Source of the DNA: Bradysia coprophila
Taxonomy: Eukaryota; Arthropoda; Insecta; Diptera; Sciaridae
NCBI RefSeq assembly: GCF_014529535.1
Contig: NC_050735.1
Location: forward strand, 3,534,001-3,598,000
Length of the DNA: 64,000 bases
Direction of reading: 5' to 3'
Shown: positions 13,701 through 24,575 of the stretch, in pieces
Layout of the letters: each line of letters opens with the position of its first letter
How positions within the stretch are numbered: the stretch's first letter is position 1
Translations under genes and position numbers: made by a program
The notes under the pieces: generated by a model
Seen by the model: only the letters and a program-made list of their open reading frames with translations
Database searches by the model: none
What the model was told of the DNA's origin: nothing

Positions 13701-16700
13701 TGGAAAACTTGGGAAAATGTTTTCCTAAAAATAGTCTCATGAAAAAACAGATGAGCTTATCGCAACATTAAAACTAATGTAGAAATAGATTCAATCAAAT
13801 GCAAAGCGATACTTCTGAAAAAAGAAGCAAAACTAACAGCTGGAGACACTTTTGAAATCGTCATAAGCAGGTGCAGTGATTGCTCAACGAATGGACTATT
13901 CATCAAATCAGTAGGTAACAGATGAATTCATTTTTCAAGGTGATATCAATTGGTCTCATGTAATAAAGTCAAAAGTTATACTGCTCGGCCCATATGATTT
14001 CTTAGGAAAGAAATAGTAACTAGCCGAGCAGTAACAGGATTTTACATGAAGCCGATTGGTATCACCTCAAACTAAATTGATTCATCTACTGATTTTCTGA
14101 AAATTCTATTGAACTTTGACGTCATCTTAACCAGAAACCGAGCCTTCGGATGATTTCAAAAAGTGTCTCGGCTGTGAGCTCTGAGAAGAAGTAATAGATT
14201 TTATGACTAATTTGTGTTTAAGGTTAAATTATTGTTATGCAGAACTAGTGAATGATGCACTGAATCCTACACCTGTAGTAGATTGCGATGACATAAATTC
14301 GAGTGTTAAGCACTTGACCAAGGCAATTAGTTCTGCAATGGAAGAATGTATCCCTAAGAAGTGTTTCACGAGCAAGAACCATTTTTCGCAACATCTGATG
14401 GACCTAATTGCCAAAAAGAAGAGATTGAGAAGGGCACATTTTCGCCGTAAACTCAACGATCCTGATATAAAGAGGGAAATCAAAAGCCTAGCCATGACAA
14501 TTAAGAATAGTATTGATGAACGAAACTCCGAAACTCTGATGAATAAGTTGAAACAGATTAGACCAAATACAAAGATGTACAAGAATATAAGCAAGCTCCT
14601 AGGTGATGGTAGAAAAGTAGTGCCTGAGCTGAAGGCAAGTGATGGTTCCCTTATCAGTAATCCATTTGATAAGGCAAATGCTATTGCAAAAGTGTACGAC
14701 GAGATCCACAAACAGAATAGAGTTATGGGAGATCCAGATTTTGATGCGCTTGTGCTGTCTGAAGTAATTTCCTTCTCTCAGAAGTCATCGTCAAATTTGT
14801 TTGAGCTACGTTTGACGGATCCTGAGGAAATTAGAATAATTCTTAAAAATTTGAAAAATAAAAAGTCGTATGGACCGGATGCTATCCCAAATATTGTCTT
14901 GAAAAAGCTTCCCAGGTCTGCACTCGAATTCCTCGCTAAATTGATTAATTGTATTCTGAGCATAGGATACTACCCTGATTCATGGAAGGAAGCCCTTGTT
15001 ATACCGATACCCAAACCAGGCAAGCCCGCTAACGAGGCAAAAAATTTTAGACCCATTAGTCTATTGAACAGTTTGAGTAAAGTACTCGAAAAAGTCCTGC
15101 ATGTAAGAATATTACAATACTGCGACACAAATGCCTTATTGCCAAACAGCCAATTCAGCTTTGGGAGCAAGCACTCTACCGTTCATGCTCTCATAAGGTT
15201 ATTTGAAGAAGCAATAATGGGTTTTAACGATGGGAAGTTAATAATAGCCGCTTTTCTAGACATTGAAAAAGCTTTCGACACTATGTGGGTTGAAGGACTC
15301 ATATATAAACTGATAAACTTGAAGTTTCCTGATTATCTCATCAGAATTATTTTCTCCTTCCTCAAAGGACGTAGTTACAGAGTTAAGTTGGGACACCAGC
15401 TCTCCGACCCAATAACAGTGAATGATGGGGTACCGCAAGGATCCATACTAGGACCTTTACTCTTTATCATTTTCATGATTGATTTGCCGACGCATATGAA
15501 CACTACTCTGACCGTCTTTGCAGATGATACAAGTACTTTTTCTACGAGATTATCCCTGAGCAGAGCTAAGTCAAATGTCCAAAGCCACCTTCACAAGTTG
15601 CACAGATACTATCAGATTTGGAAAATTAGAGTAAATGTGGAAAAATCTGAAGCTCTTTTCATTCAGAGGTCCAACCGCGGGCGTTCCAAAAATGAAAAAG
15701 CTTGTGGCATTGAAATGAATGGCACAAAAATCCCTTTCAAGGATAGCGTTCGTTTCTTGGGTTACTACGTTCAACCAAACCTTAAACACAACGAACATGT
15801 GAACAGGATGCTTCTGAAAGCTAACACCGGTTTACATAAAGGCATGTAATTAAAGTGATAGCTATTTAATAAGAAATGATCACAAGAAAATAGGAAATGA
15901 TCACTAGAAAAAGAGAAATGATCACAATTTTTTTATGATAGCAATAAAAATAGAATTTGATCACCAAAAAATAAGAATTTGATCACTAAATATATGCAAT
16001 TTTACCACTAACATATGATCGTCTCGAAATAAGAAATGATCTACAATTATACGAATTTGATTACAAAAAATAAAGAAATGATCGTGCAAAATAAAAAATT
16101 TGATTGCAAGAAATAAGGATATGCTATCTATTATTCTGTTTGATTATTAGACGATGCAAGAGAAAAAAAAATTAACACCTAAGTTACCAACACCGTTCCG
16201 GCGCCCGGCTCGCATTGCGGCCCTCCGCTTCGCTACGGGGCAATGGGCCGGATCGCTCGGCGTGTTAAAACGCTTTTTATGTGCAATGAATTACACAGAC
16301 TAATTATTAGACGATGCGAGAGAAAAAAAATTAACTCCTAAGTTACCAACACCGTTCCGGCGCCCGGCTCGCATTGCGGCCCTCCGCTTCGCTCCGGGGC
16401 AATGGGCCGGATCGCTCGGCGTGTTAAAACGCTTTTTATGTGTATTCGTTCGGACTTTTAGTGATCAAATTCTTTACTTTTAGTGATCAAATTCTTTATT
16501 TTTAGTGATCACATTTGATTTAGCGGGTGGTAGGTACTACTTGTGATCACTTCTTATTTTAGGTTGATAGAATCTTATTTCGTAGTGTTATATTTGAAAA
16601 ACTGGTTGTGATCACATTCTTATTTTCCTGCAATCATTTTTATTTTCAAGTGATCAATTCTTATTTTAGATTTATCGCTTTTATTTCTTCCCTTACATAA

Positions 16701-19700
16701 ACTGTATCCCATCATGAAAGTCAATAATGGCATTTCGCAAGAAGTTAAAGTTAAAACCTATGTAACCATATTGAGGCCGGTTCTAACTTATGCCGTCGCG
16801 GTTTGGCATAGTTTGCCAAAGTACTTGATTAGGAGGTTAAAAGTCTTTGAAAGTAGATGCCTACGTATGGCAATCAATTTCAGAAGATCGAGAACGAACT
16901 TTAAGTATTTATCTACTGAAGAACTGCACAAAGTTACGAAAGTGCCGAGGCTTAACGTACACCTGTACGATTTGGCTATGAATATGCTTAGCAAGACGTA
17001 TTCACATGATAACAACGTTATTAGTAAATTTGGCAGCTTTTCAGCAGAAAGAATTGCTAACTGTACCTATAAACCTCCCCACTCGCTGTTAGGAGGCCAT
17101 AATTCCAGGCTATTGTCATTATAGACACAACCGCATCCCTATTTGTAATTTCGTATCACCAAAATGACCACTGTATACGAACTGATTATGAGAATTACGA
17201 TTTCTTTCAAATTTGATTTGATCACAACAAACTTTGTTGTAACCCTAGGTTAAGTATTTACTCAAAAAATTTAGAATATTGATTGTTTTTCGTGCTTTTT
17301 TCAATCTACAAGGTGATGAACCTATTGCAATTTCATTTATTCCAATTAAATTTCAATTTTTTTTTTTTTTTAATTTTTAAGTCTAGTATTACTTAAAATG
17401 ATGAAATTTCATACATAAATTTGGAAAAGTCTGGCAGACTGTAAATTTATTTTTAACAAGAATTATTTGTAAACAAACTGTATAAACTTGATTTGATTAA
17501 ACGAACAATTAAAAAAAATAAAAAATAAAAATTGTTATGCAGTTCGTAGAAATACCATGACCATAAATCAGCTGTGAAACAATCAAACTTTCCACAAATA
17601 TGCACCAACGTAGAGTGTGTCACATACCTTGAGTATTAGACTGGGTTTAAATCAACTATGTACGTACATACATATAACGAATATAAAGACGACATTGTCG
17701 ACAAGGATCAACAACGAGCTCTAAGCTCGTGTTCATGCTGAGAACTAGCAAAATGTAAGGAGGAACTATTGAAGCCGAAGATCAATCTTTTGAGAAAGAC
17801 TGTAATCACGAGAAGTTGAAGATTCTATATATTTATACTACCGATGTGTTTGCAATATGCGAATCGCGAGTGGATTTTGATCACACTGCAGTGTCATACT
17901 TGAGAGTTAAAAGACTTAAGTCTGATGAGCTTCACAGAGACACATTTTCGAGGTGCGAATACTTGCAAATTTTGTTTTATAAACGAAACTTCTCTAAGGA
18001 TTTTTTTTATCGTTATTGCTCGATTTTTAAGGACTTCCATTCATTTTTAAGGATTTTCTTGTAACGGTTTGAGGATTTGCTTGTACTTGCAAGGATTTTT
18101 TAGTTTTCTGAAGATATTTTGCAAATTTTCTTTTTGAAGATTTTCTGCTGTTTAAAAATTTTTTTGCCTTTGATTGGCGATCAACGTTTTGAAATTTAAT
18201 ATTTACGAGACATTAGAGTTCACAGTGACAGTCAATTACACTTTTAAATTTACTCCCAACACCTTCCCAAGCACACAATCCAACATAATCTATATAACCG
18301 AAAACTAAGACAACTCCTTACCTGAGATCCCGAAATCACTGCCCCCAGCATATGAATTAAATTTATTCCTACATCTTGTAAACCTAAAATATTGTCTGAC
18401 TGGAAGCAATCTGAATCGTGGAAGATAAGAAAAACAAAAGAAATTTTAATCAGACAATTGACAATCGGCTACCAACGTTAGACACTCACCATACACGAAC
18501 GGTATCAGTTCAACATGCAATTGAACTGTATTGCCAATCGTTCGCTTGTAATCGGCATGATTTCTATGTACAAAATTTCTCCACGTAAGATACGGATCGT
18601 AGATGACTTCAATTAAATGGCAAAATGATTTTATGTAATCAATCTCGTGTGAGTTAGGCTCAGTATTCGCTTTGAGAAACTGGAAATTGGAAGAGAATTT
18701 TGGACAATTTTATTCGGAAATCTTATTTTTTCAACTCAATCATATTCTTACTGATTGTATGGTGGTCACCGCAATCAATATTACACTGCTGATGTACTCA
18801 TAATTTGCTATTGATTGAATGTTATCGAAATGTCGACAAATCACAGTTAAGCACTTAATTAATAATGTCGTATCGTCTAGTTCCTTTGTTGGTATACTTT
18901 TCTGTGAATTTCAAATTCAAATTGATTGTTATTTCACTTCACTCCTCCGCCATTCCAAATTCGATCTTACCAATTGCTGGACATTGTCTTTGGAAATGAT
19001 CAAGAACTTTCCTATTGCTGGTAGTAATTCGTCGGGTAGACGACTTAAGTGAGGTCCCGAATCATTTTTTATTGCATTTGATGTTGGAGGATTGTCAAAT
19101 TGTATGTTCAATTGATCTTCCCATATTTGAACGAAGCCAAGTATGAATTGCCGGAAGTAAATTTCGTCGTTCTGAAATTTTCGAGTTTTTTTTTAGTTTT
19201 GCATAGTAAAGCAAGCTAATGTAACATTTAAGCAAACAAATTTTCAAATTCAAATCAAAACGTGCCAAAACTACATTTTAGATTTTCGCACTCGTTTTGT
19301 TAAAAATTGTTTTCTTAAATGAATCAAGTTCATGAGAATGTACAAATCTTTCGTTTAGCTAAGTAGTTGAAATGATCTTTAGTAGCTAAGGTATTGAAGA
19401 TTCAGCATGACAAAAATATGAGTCAGATTTTCGCTTAAAAAAAACGATTCAAGCATGAGTGGTACTCTAAACTGTCACAGAAGATTAAACAAACCAGGCA
19501 GGAGAGGTTCATTTTCGAAACGTCAAATAAGGGACCACTGTATGAAAATGAACTCAAATGAACACTGACATAAATTGAATAATTTTATTTGCAAAAAGTA
19601 AGGCTACTAGATAATTTAGATCAAATCAAGCGCTCCTGCCTGGTTTGCTGCCGTGAACTGGAGTGTAAAAAACAAATTTTGACACTGTAAAAAAGTTTGT

Positions 19701-22440
19701 CTTCGTCGCTCATTTCCGACAAACTATAAACAAAACTTGGTTTCTAACTTATGGTAGGACGCTTCTTCGGCGAACTCGATTCCAAAACTCGCCTCCGGCT
19801 CGTGCTGGAAAGCTCTCGTTCGCTAAAAAAAGCCTCTTAGCATGCGTTAGGAAAAATACTATTGAAGAATTCCCAATACAAAATAGTACTTCATTTGGCA
19901 GCTGTAACTCGAAGCACTTTTTCTTGAAGTGCGTTGCTATCTGTTATTTAGTCAAAAATGTGAAATTATTTTTTTTAGAGTTAGCTGAAATATCTAAACA
20001 TTTTAGAGTATATCCAGAAATGACGTCTGCAATTCAGTGTTCACAGACATAGTTATAACTCGACAATTATGGGAAGGTTTTATTAAATTGAAGAGGGAAG
20101 ATCCTCTTTTTCGGAGGACATTTGGGATCGTCGGTCATGCATTTGATACCTCAAAAATTTATATTTAACTCCATTATTGACGATATTACATAATGTATGT
20201 CAACACTGAAATGGGGACGTCATTTATGCATGTCGCCATATATTAAAAGTAGCCCTCCAATATCGAACATTCTTGAGTGATTATGGAATTTTTTTATTGT
20301 AATCATGACTAGACCTATTTAAGTTGCTCTAGATAATCTGATTTACGAATTTCAAATTAGTCGTCAAACAACCTCTGATAAGATTGAAAACTATTTAGAA
20401 ATGACGACACAGGTTGGTAGGTTGTTTGCTTCGACTAAGATAATCTTTTTTATAGCGATGTGTTGCAATGAATTTAGTTGACAATTTTGTTTTTAACAAG
20501 TAACTTTACTAGGTAACAAGATAGTTAATCTATTTCATGAAGGCCGGACTGAATTCAAAAAGTCGCTTGGGGTTACATACAGAGTTGGATCGGTTATCCG
20601 AAAAACCGAAAATTTCGGTTCGGATTAAACCGAACCGAAAATTTCGGTTCGGATTAAACCGAACCGACAATTTCGGTTCGGATTGAACCGAACCGAGAAT
20701 TTCGGTTCGGATTGAACCGAACCGAAAACTTTGGTTTTGTCGTAAAACAATATGAAATGAAGGCAGACTCGTCAAAATTGATTGATTTCATTATGAACTA
20801 ACTAAAAAGAAGTAAATGGAGCAATTGCATGATACTTTTATTGAGAATTGAAAATCTCATAAGTTCTTGTCAAATTCGTTTTCTCACAAAAATCGCATGC
20901 AATTGCTACATTTACTTCTTTTTGTTTAGTTCATAATGAAATCAATCAATTTTGACGAGTCTGCCTTCATTTCATATTGTTTTACGACAAAACCAAAGTT
21001 TTCGGTTCGGTTCAATCCGAACCGAAATTCTCGGTTCGGTTCAATCCGAACCGAAATTGTCGGTTCGGTTTAATCCGAACCGAAATTTTCGGTTTTTCGG
21101 ATAACCGATCCAACTCTGGTTACATATGAAATGTACAACTAAAAACAGGCCAAAAATTTAAAAAAATCCAAAAAGCTCTTCGGGAATCGCCTGAATACAT
21201 CAGTACCGGACTGGCTCGAAAAAGCCCATCGGGGGCTTCATGCAACTCAATTTAAAAAGGCCCACAAATTAAAAACTCTCATACAAAAATCCAAAAGGCC
21301 CATCGGGAATCCACCGAATTCACCGTATGACCAGTTCGGGCCTGCTGTCATCACAATGTAAATCTTTGCAACAATGAAAAGTTTATCATCCACCCCAATT
21401 GTTTATATTGAAACGAAAATGTTCAATAAATTCTTTTGCACTTGAAACAAAACAAAACAACAAAAATCGATATCTACAATGCGGTTCTTATTGTCGTCAA
21501 GAGATCAATAAAAGTGAGTGAAAAATGTGTATATGGGTAGCCAGACAGAGAGGCGTGGTAGTACATATGTGTTTTTTCTTCACATATTGCACTGTTTGTT
21601 GACGAACCTATCTAGGGTTTTTGCTCGGTGTGTATGTGCCAAACAAAAGTTTCTTTCACTCCCCACATATAAATCCATATTTTTTAAATCGGATGTGTCT
21701 CTACCATGTTTACAGACAACCTCAATTCAGTTTCCTGTTAATTTAGCGATGAAATTGCCACTTCATTTTTTATTAAATTTAAAAGTGTCAACAAAAGTAG
21801 ACAGAACGAGATAAAAAAAAATTGATTTCAATTCAACATGAATCATGAATGAAAACGCATGAATGGAACATCTGATAGTGGTTTATCCCCTGCCGTATAA
21901 CGCAACGGTCAAAATTTATAATTCCACATACGTTAAAGTAATTAACTGGATCAATGATTCATTTATAACATGGACAGTAAAAACTGATGGCACCACATTA
22001 AATCCCATTCATGATAAGAACTCTCATTCCAATTGGATGAAAGTGCTGGATAAACAAATGGTAATGTCTCAAAAGGGATGGTTATATAAGAATGACAATT
22101 CGTACACTAATATCGATGTGACATGAACAAAAGGATGTGACGAAACACATCTGGGTTTTTTTTCGCTAGAATTTTTTCCAATTTGAATAATCCACTGTTT
22201 ACGTGTAGGGTTTACGATCTGTTTATCCGACCGAATTAATTTATATTTGATCAACGAAACACGGCAATAAAAATCATTAACATGAATAAATGGATAGGTA
22301 TGCGGATGACGTTGTTTGAATATTTACAAACAAAACAGTCGGTCTCGACACAATGCAAATACCTTAGTGGTGTACTTTATCCATAGGTTGTAGATTTGGT
22401 CTTTCTGATCCTTCTTCGATACATCCGTTTTACTTTCCAT
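7789..22440 (-). CDS. Neurobeachin-like (NBEAL1/2-type) BEACH-family protein, N-terminal 1753 aa, 22 exons, 3' end not in window
   Basis: Coding exons in transcript order: 22440-22363, 19171-18971, 18901-18752, 18679-18490, 18410-18322, 13445-13383, 13282-13133, 13074-12823, 12745-12423, 12360-11920, 11853-11725, 11662-10522, 10463-10065, 10003-9826, 9770-9628, 9542-9272, 9198-9068, 9005-8760, 8698-8540, 8473-8362, 8265-8041, 7976-7789. All intron phases match and total 5259 nt. NBEAL proteins are large scaffolds of vesicle and granule traffic. The N-terminus (YNLWIKYTT) resembles that of NBEAL1. The first 600 or so residues are helical-repeat-like. A ConA/LamG-like domain starts at about 625 (SGAYGFIFHGW) and runs through KWHLITVCV to QLGSVVLAE. 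The DUF4704-like armadillo region follows (INSIGGVNALLPILE, RKYFRKKFGIQATLD), and the end holds the motif FFHDFQMYSGSKQW that precedes the PH-BEACH module. Exon 22 ends in donor GTATGT; the PH, BEACH and WD40 exons were not found further left. Intron 9 (62 nt) uses a weaker donor, GTCTGT. Drosophila CG43367 is probably the equivalent. Confidence 0.9.
13547..13737. repeat. A/T-rich inverted repeat, MITE-like
   Basis: The ends gactatttttgggaaaacat and atgttttcctaaaaatagtc are inverse complements with one mismatch, and the interior is built from ttttccnaaattt-like words. A partly similar sequence with gattatttttgaggtaacgg and many aaaatgt/ttttcc words is at about 59655-59765. Confidence 0.55.
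15841..16692. mobile_element. Foldback element with 9-bp target duplication, inserted in the LINE
   Basis: A direct repeat ttacataaa at 15832-15840 and 16693-16701 flanks it. The two ends, starting ggcatgtaattaaag and (complement strand) gggaagaaataaaag, match at about 15 of 21 positions. Each arm is an array of 20-25-bp words with aataagaaatgatcac, in opposite orientation in the two arms. The centre holds a tandem GC-rich duplication (16144-16442). No transposase is encoded. A 9-bp duplication and GG-starting ends would fit a Mutator-like origin, but that is an inference. Confidence 0.8.
16144..16442. repeat. Tandem pair of ~140-bp GC-rich units inside the foldback element
   Basis: Two near-identical units start at attattagacgatgc (16144 and about 16304) and end in cgctttttatgtg. 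Each has a GC-rich core (gcgcccggctcgcattgcgg then cgcttcgct) that contrasts with the AT-rich surroundings. They are separated by about 20 bases. Confidence 0.8.
19448..19945. repeat. Interrupted copy of the dispersed 'cttcaagcaaaagtg' MITE family
   Basis: The left part (attcaagcatgagtggtact) and the right part (cagctgtaactcgaagcact then ttcttgaagtgcg) match the two ends of the compact copies at 24243-24410, 26895-27050 and 63682-63822. Extra sequence splits the copy: one insert (about 19490-19645) begins and ends with complementary aaaccaggcaggag words, and a second is GC-richer (about 19700-19850). Confidence 0.6.
20580..21118. mobile_element. hAT-like foldback MITE with minisatellite arms
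   Basis: An 8-bp direct repeat gttacata flanks it (20572-20579 and 21119-21126). The terminal inverted repeats begin CAGAGTTGGATCGG, the hAT type. The arms are some 220-255 bp each. Their outer part is about five tandem copies of a roughly 29-bp unit containing cggttcggatt, and the inner part is unique sequence mirrored on the other side. The minus-strand frame at 20530-20775 is just this repeat. Confidence 0.88.
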
Positions 22441-24575
22441 TATTCACTGTGCACAATTTTGCATTGGACCATTAAATTTTTGTAAACATTCCGAAAAATA
22501 CCTGTCCAAAACTAACTCTCACACACACTGTTGCAATAAAATATAAATGACAGATTTGTCAGTGAGAGCGCTACACACACGGCGCTATCACACTCATTGC
22601 GATGTGTCTCATCTGTTGACAATTGGAAGAACTTATGTATAAGTCCGCCGATATTCAAATATTTGTATAGTATTACCGAATTCTTTGAAGGAATGATGGG
22701 ATTACGAACGGCTTTGTGATTAGAAAGGGATCTGGTTGGTATTAGACTGACTGTTGAACATCAGTTGGTCTAATTTCCTTCGAATATAAATTCGGATTTT
22801 TCAATCTCATATTCATATTCTAGCGATTTCCCTCCTTACTGTTACATCTCAACCACTTTCAAGAATGATATGCTCTTTGCATTTTGAGAAAGTTTGAAAG
22901 TTCACTTTAACACCAGAGACGAAACTATTCGCTTCTGGCAGAACCTTCTTTCGAGAAAATATTTTCTTGAATTTTCCGATGTTTTTTGGGAAATTCGAGG
23001 AACTTCATAAAATTTTGAGAAGACAAAGAATGGCTGAAGCAAAATGTGCTTGTCCTTCAAGCTATACTAAGAAGCAAATTACATTTTCGGACTTCATGGA
23101 ATCCATTGCTGCAGCTATAAAAACATCAGTTCTGACTCTAGTTTTAACGGTGTTGCGTTTAGAATTTAGGATATTTAGGGTTAAAATCGATTGGTCCTTA
23201 CATGTGAAAATGTTCTGCTGACAATTATGGAAGCAAATATTATTGGAAAAATCATCATGTGATTAATTTTCATAACGTGTTCCGTGATGAACCGTATTTC
23301 AATAGTTTAACAGCACTGCTCCTAGCAGGAACTCTGAATTGACAAGTGTTAAATTTTGAGGCTTTAGTGATAAGAGCTACATCCTAGGATTGTTTGTATT
23401 GTACAACGATAACAAGTCGTCTATCTGTACAAAAAAAACGCCTACTGTGCTTTCATCAGCATCCGAATATTTTCTATGTTCATGCTAGAACCAGCGCTGT
23501 GATAGTTCGAAACTTTCGCAGGACTACTCATAGAGTAATTCTCATAGAACTAAGCGTCCAACATGTTCCAAGTGAGAGAAAAATACCTTCGAAAAACGCT
23601 TAGGGATATATGGTATTGGTAGCGTTCACGTTGTCATATTACCGTTCATTTTAGCATCAAATTTTATGCTGTACCAGTTTCATAATACATAAAACTCCAT
23701 ACCCTACACACGTCTACTGATTGCTTAATATTTTGGTGAATGAATATTCTAACACTAATAATATAACAAGTTTTGCTTTAATTGTTGTGTAAAAAGGCAT
23801 AGTTCGTGAGTGTGGCTGACCTTCATATTGCGATTGTGTATTACAATGTATACAACCTAATGCACACGTAAATCAGTACAATTATTTGCATCGCTATTTT
23901 ATTACAATTAATAAAATAAATTCTGAAAGGGTTTGATAGTTCGCAAAAGTTAATCTATTCATCACTCTTTAGTCTACAAAGAATAAAATTCACAGGGCCG
24001 GACAATAGACGAAACCCGAGCATAAAGTGAAAAGGTCCTCAAAACCATTAAATTTCTATAAATGACCAGTGCGGGTCTGAATAACAAGCAACTATACTAA
24101 CGTACATGCGTTAAATTCACTCAATAAAACATAAATTAATGTCTTCACGCATTCTCTCTGTTGAGAGTTGTAATCGTTCGCAAGTCTCTCTATTAATTGG
24201 TATATTCATATGAACGGCCACTTGTTGATCGCTTTTTTGCTCTAAGTCAACGCGCTTCAAGCAAAAGTGCTTCGAGTGACAACTGCCAAAAAGAAACTAT
24301 TTTGTATGAAAACATTTTTGAGACTTTTTTACAGTGACAAAATTTATTTGAAACACTGTACCGTTTTAATACTCTATTTAGACTACCACTGATGCTTGAA
24401 TTGCGTTATCTTAGCTCATAATAATATGCACACATTTTTACTCAATCTTTTTCCAACAACAAGGTCGTCTCGTTTGTGCTTGTGTTGTTTTCATCAACCT
24501 TATATTCAGTCATACGAAAGCTGCTTCGCAGTTCTATACCTCTCCGCATTTTTATGAATTGTTTTGGTTGAGAAA
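22441..24575. other. Intergenic region between divergent NBEAL and DUF2236 genes
   Basis: About 2.1 kb separates the NBEAL start codon (minus) from the start codon at 24576 (plus), so the promoters of both must lie here. I see no coding exon. The part near 24120-24410 carries a copy of the dispersed 'cttcaagcaaaagtg' family. Short frames at 22967 and 23394 show no domain. Confidence 0.6.
24243..24410. repeat. Dispersed MITE copy ('cttcaagcaaaagtg' family)
   Basis: It starts with cgcgcttcaagcaaaagtgc and ends with tgatgcttgaattgcg, an inverted pair, with ctgccaaaaa and actgta words inside. Related copies lie at 26895-27050, 63682-63822 and, interrupted, 19448-19945. It lies about 165 bases upstream of the DUF2236 start codon. 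Confidence 0.65.

Larger units (their letters stand above)
14243..17124 (+). pseudogene. LINE ORF2 fragment: reverse transcriptase and C-terminal domain, split by an insertion
   Basis: The frame is open from the LINE start to 15840 and resumes at 16702, ending with the stop at 17122-17124. It shows the usual RT blocks: YGPDAIPNIVLKKLP, FRPISLL, AFLDIEKAFDTMW, VPQGSILGPLLF and the catalytic VFADDTSTF at about 15518-15544. The part after the insertion is the Jockey-type C-terminal region (LRPVLTYAVAVWHS). The frame before and after the 852-bp insertion is in register when one 9-bp duplication is discounted, so the insertion is the only obvious lesion besides 5' truncation. The first 40 bases of the open frame (14203-14242) are host DNA, not LINE. 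Confidence 0.85.
14243..17530 (+). mobile_element. 5'-truncated Jockey-type non-LTR retrotransposon
   Basis: The element is bounded by a 12-bp direct repeat, attgttatgcag, at 14231-14242 and 17531-17542; the right copy directly follows an A-rich tail (about 17511-17530). This is the signature of target-primed reverse transcription. The body encodes a Jockey-clade reverse transcriptase and 3' domain but starts downstream of any endonuclease, so it is 5' truncated. A second element at 15841-16692 interrupts it. It sits antisense in NBEAL intron 5. Confidence 0.9.
13446..18321 (-). other. NBEAL intron 5 (4.9 kb), repeat-filled
   Basis: The intron runs from donor GTAAGG (exon 5, 18322) to acceptor tttttacag (exon 6, 13445) and joins phase 0 exons. 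It contains an A/T inverted repeat at 13547-13737, the LINE at 14243-17530 with its own nested insertion, and AT-rich unassigned sequence from 17543 on. The LINE is antisense to the host gene. Confidence 0.8.
19172..22362 (-). other. NBEAL intron 1 (3.2 kb)
   Basis: The intron separates the 26-codon first coding exon from exon 2 (donor GTATTT, acceptor atttcag). It contains an interrupted element of the 'caagcaaaagtg' family (19448-19945) and the hAT-like foldback (20580-21118). A plus-strand 87-codon frame at 21863-22126 has no recognisable domain and I do not call it a gene. Confidence 0.75.

Noticed and set aside
14203-14242. First 13 codons of the LINE frame as part of ORF2
   Set aside because: They lie upstream of the LINE junction and overlap the target duplication, so they are host intron.
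20530-20775. Minus-strand 81-codon frame with repeated 'FRFGSIRTEI'-like phrases
   Set aside because: It translates the minisatellite arm of the hAT-like foldback; the mirror arm gives the same on the other strand.
21863-22126. Plus-strand 87-codon frame in NBEAL intron 1
   Set aside because: No domain, no splice context and no similarity that I recognise.
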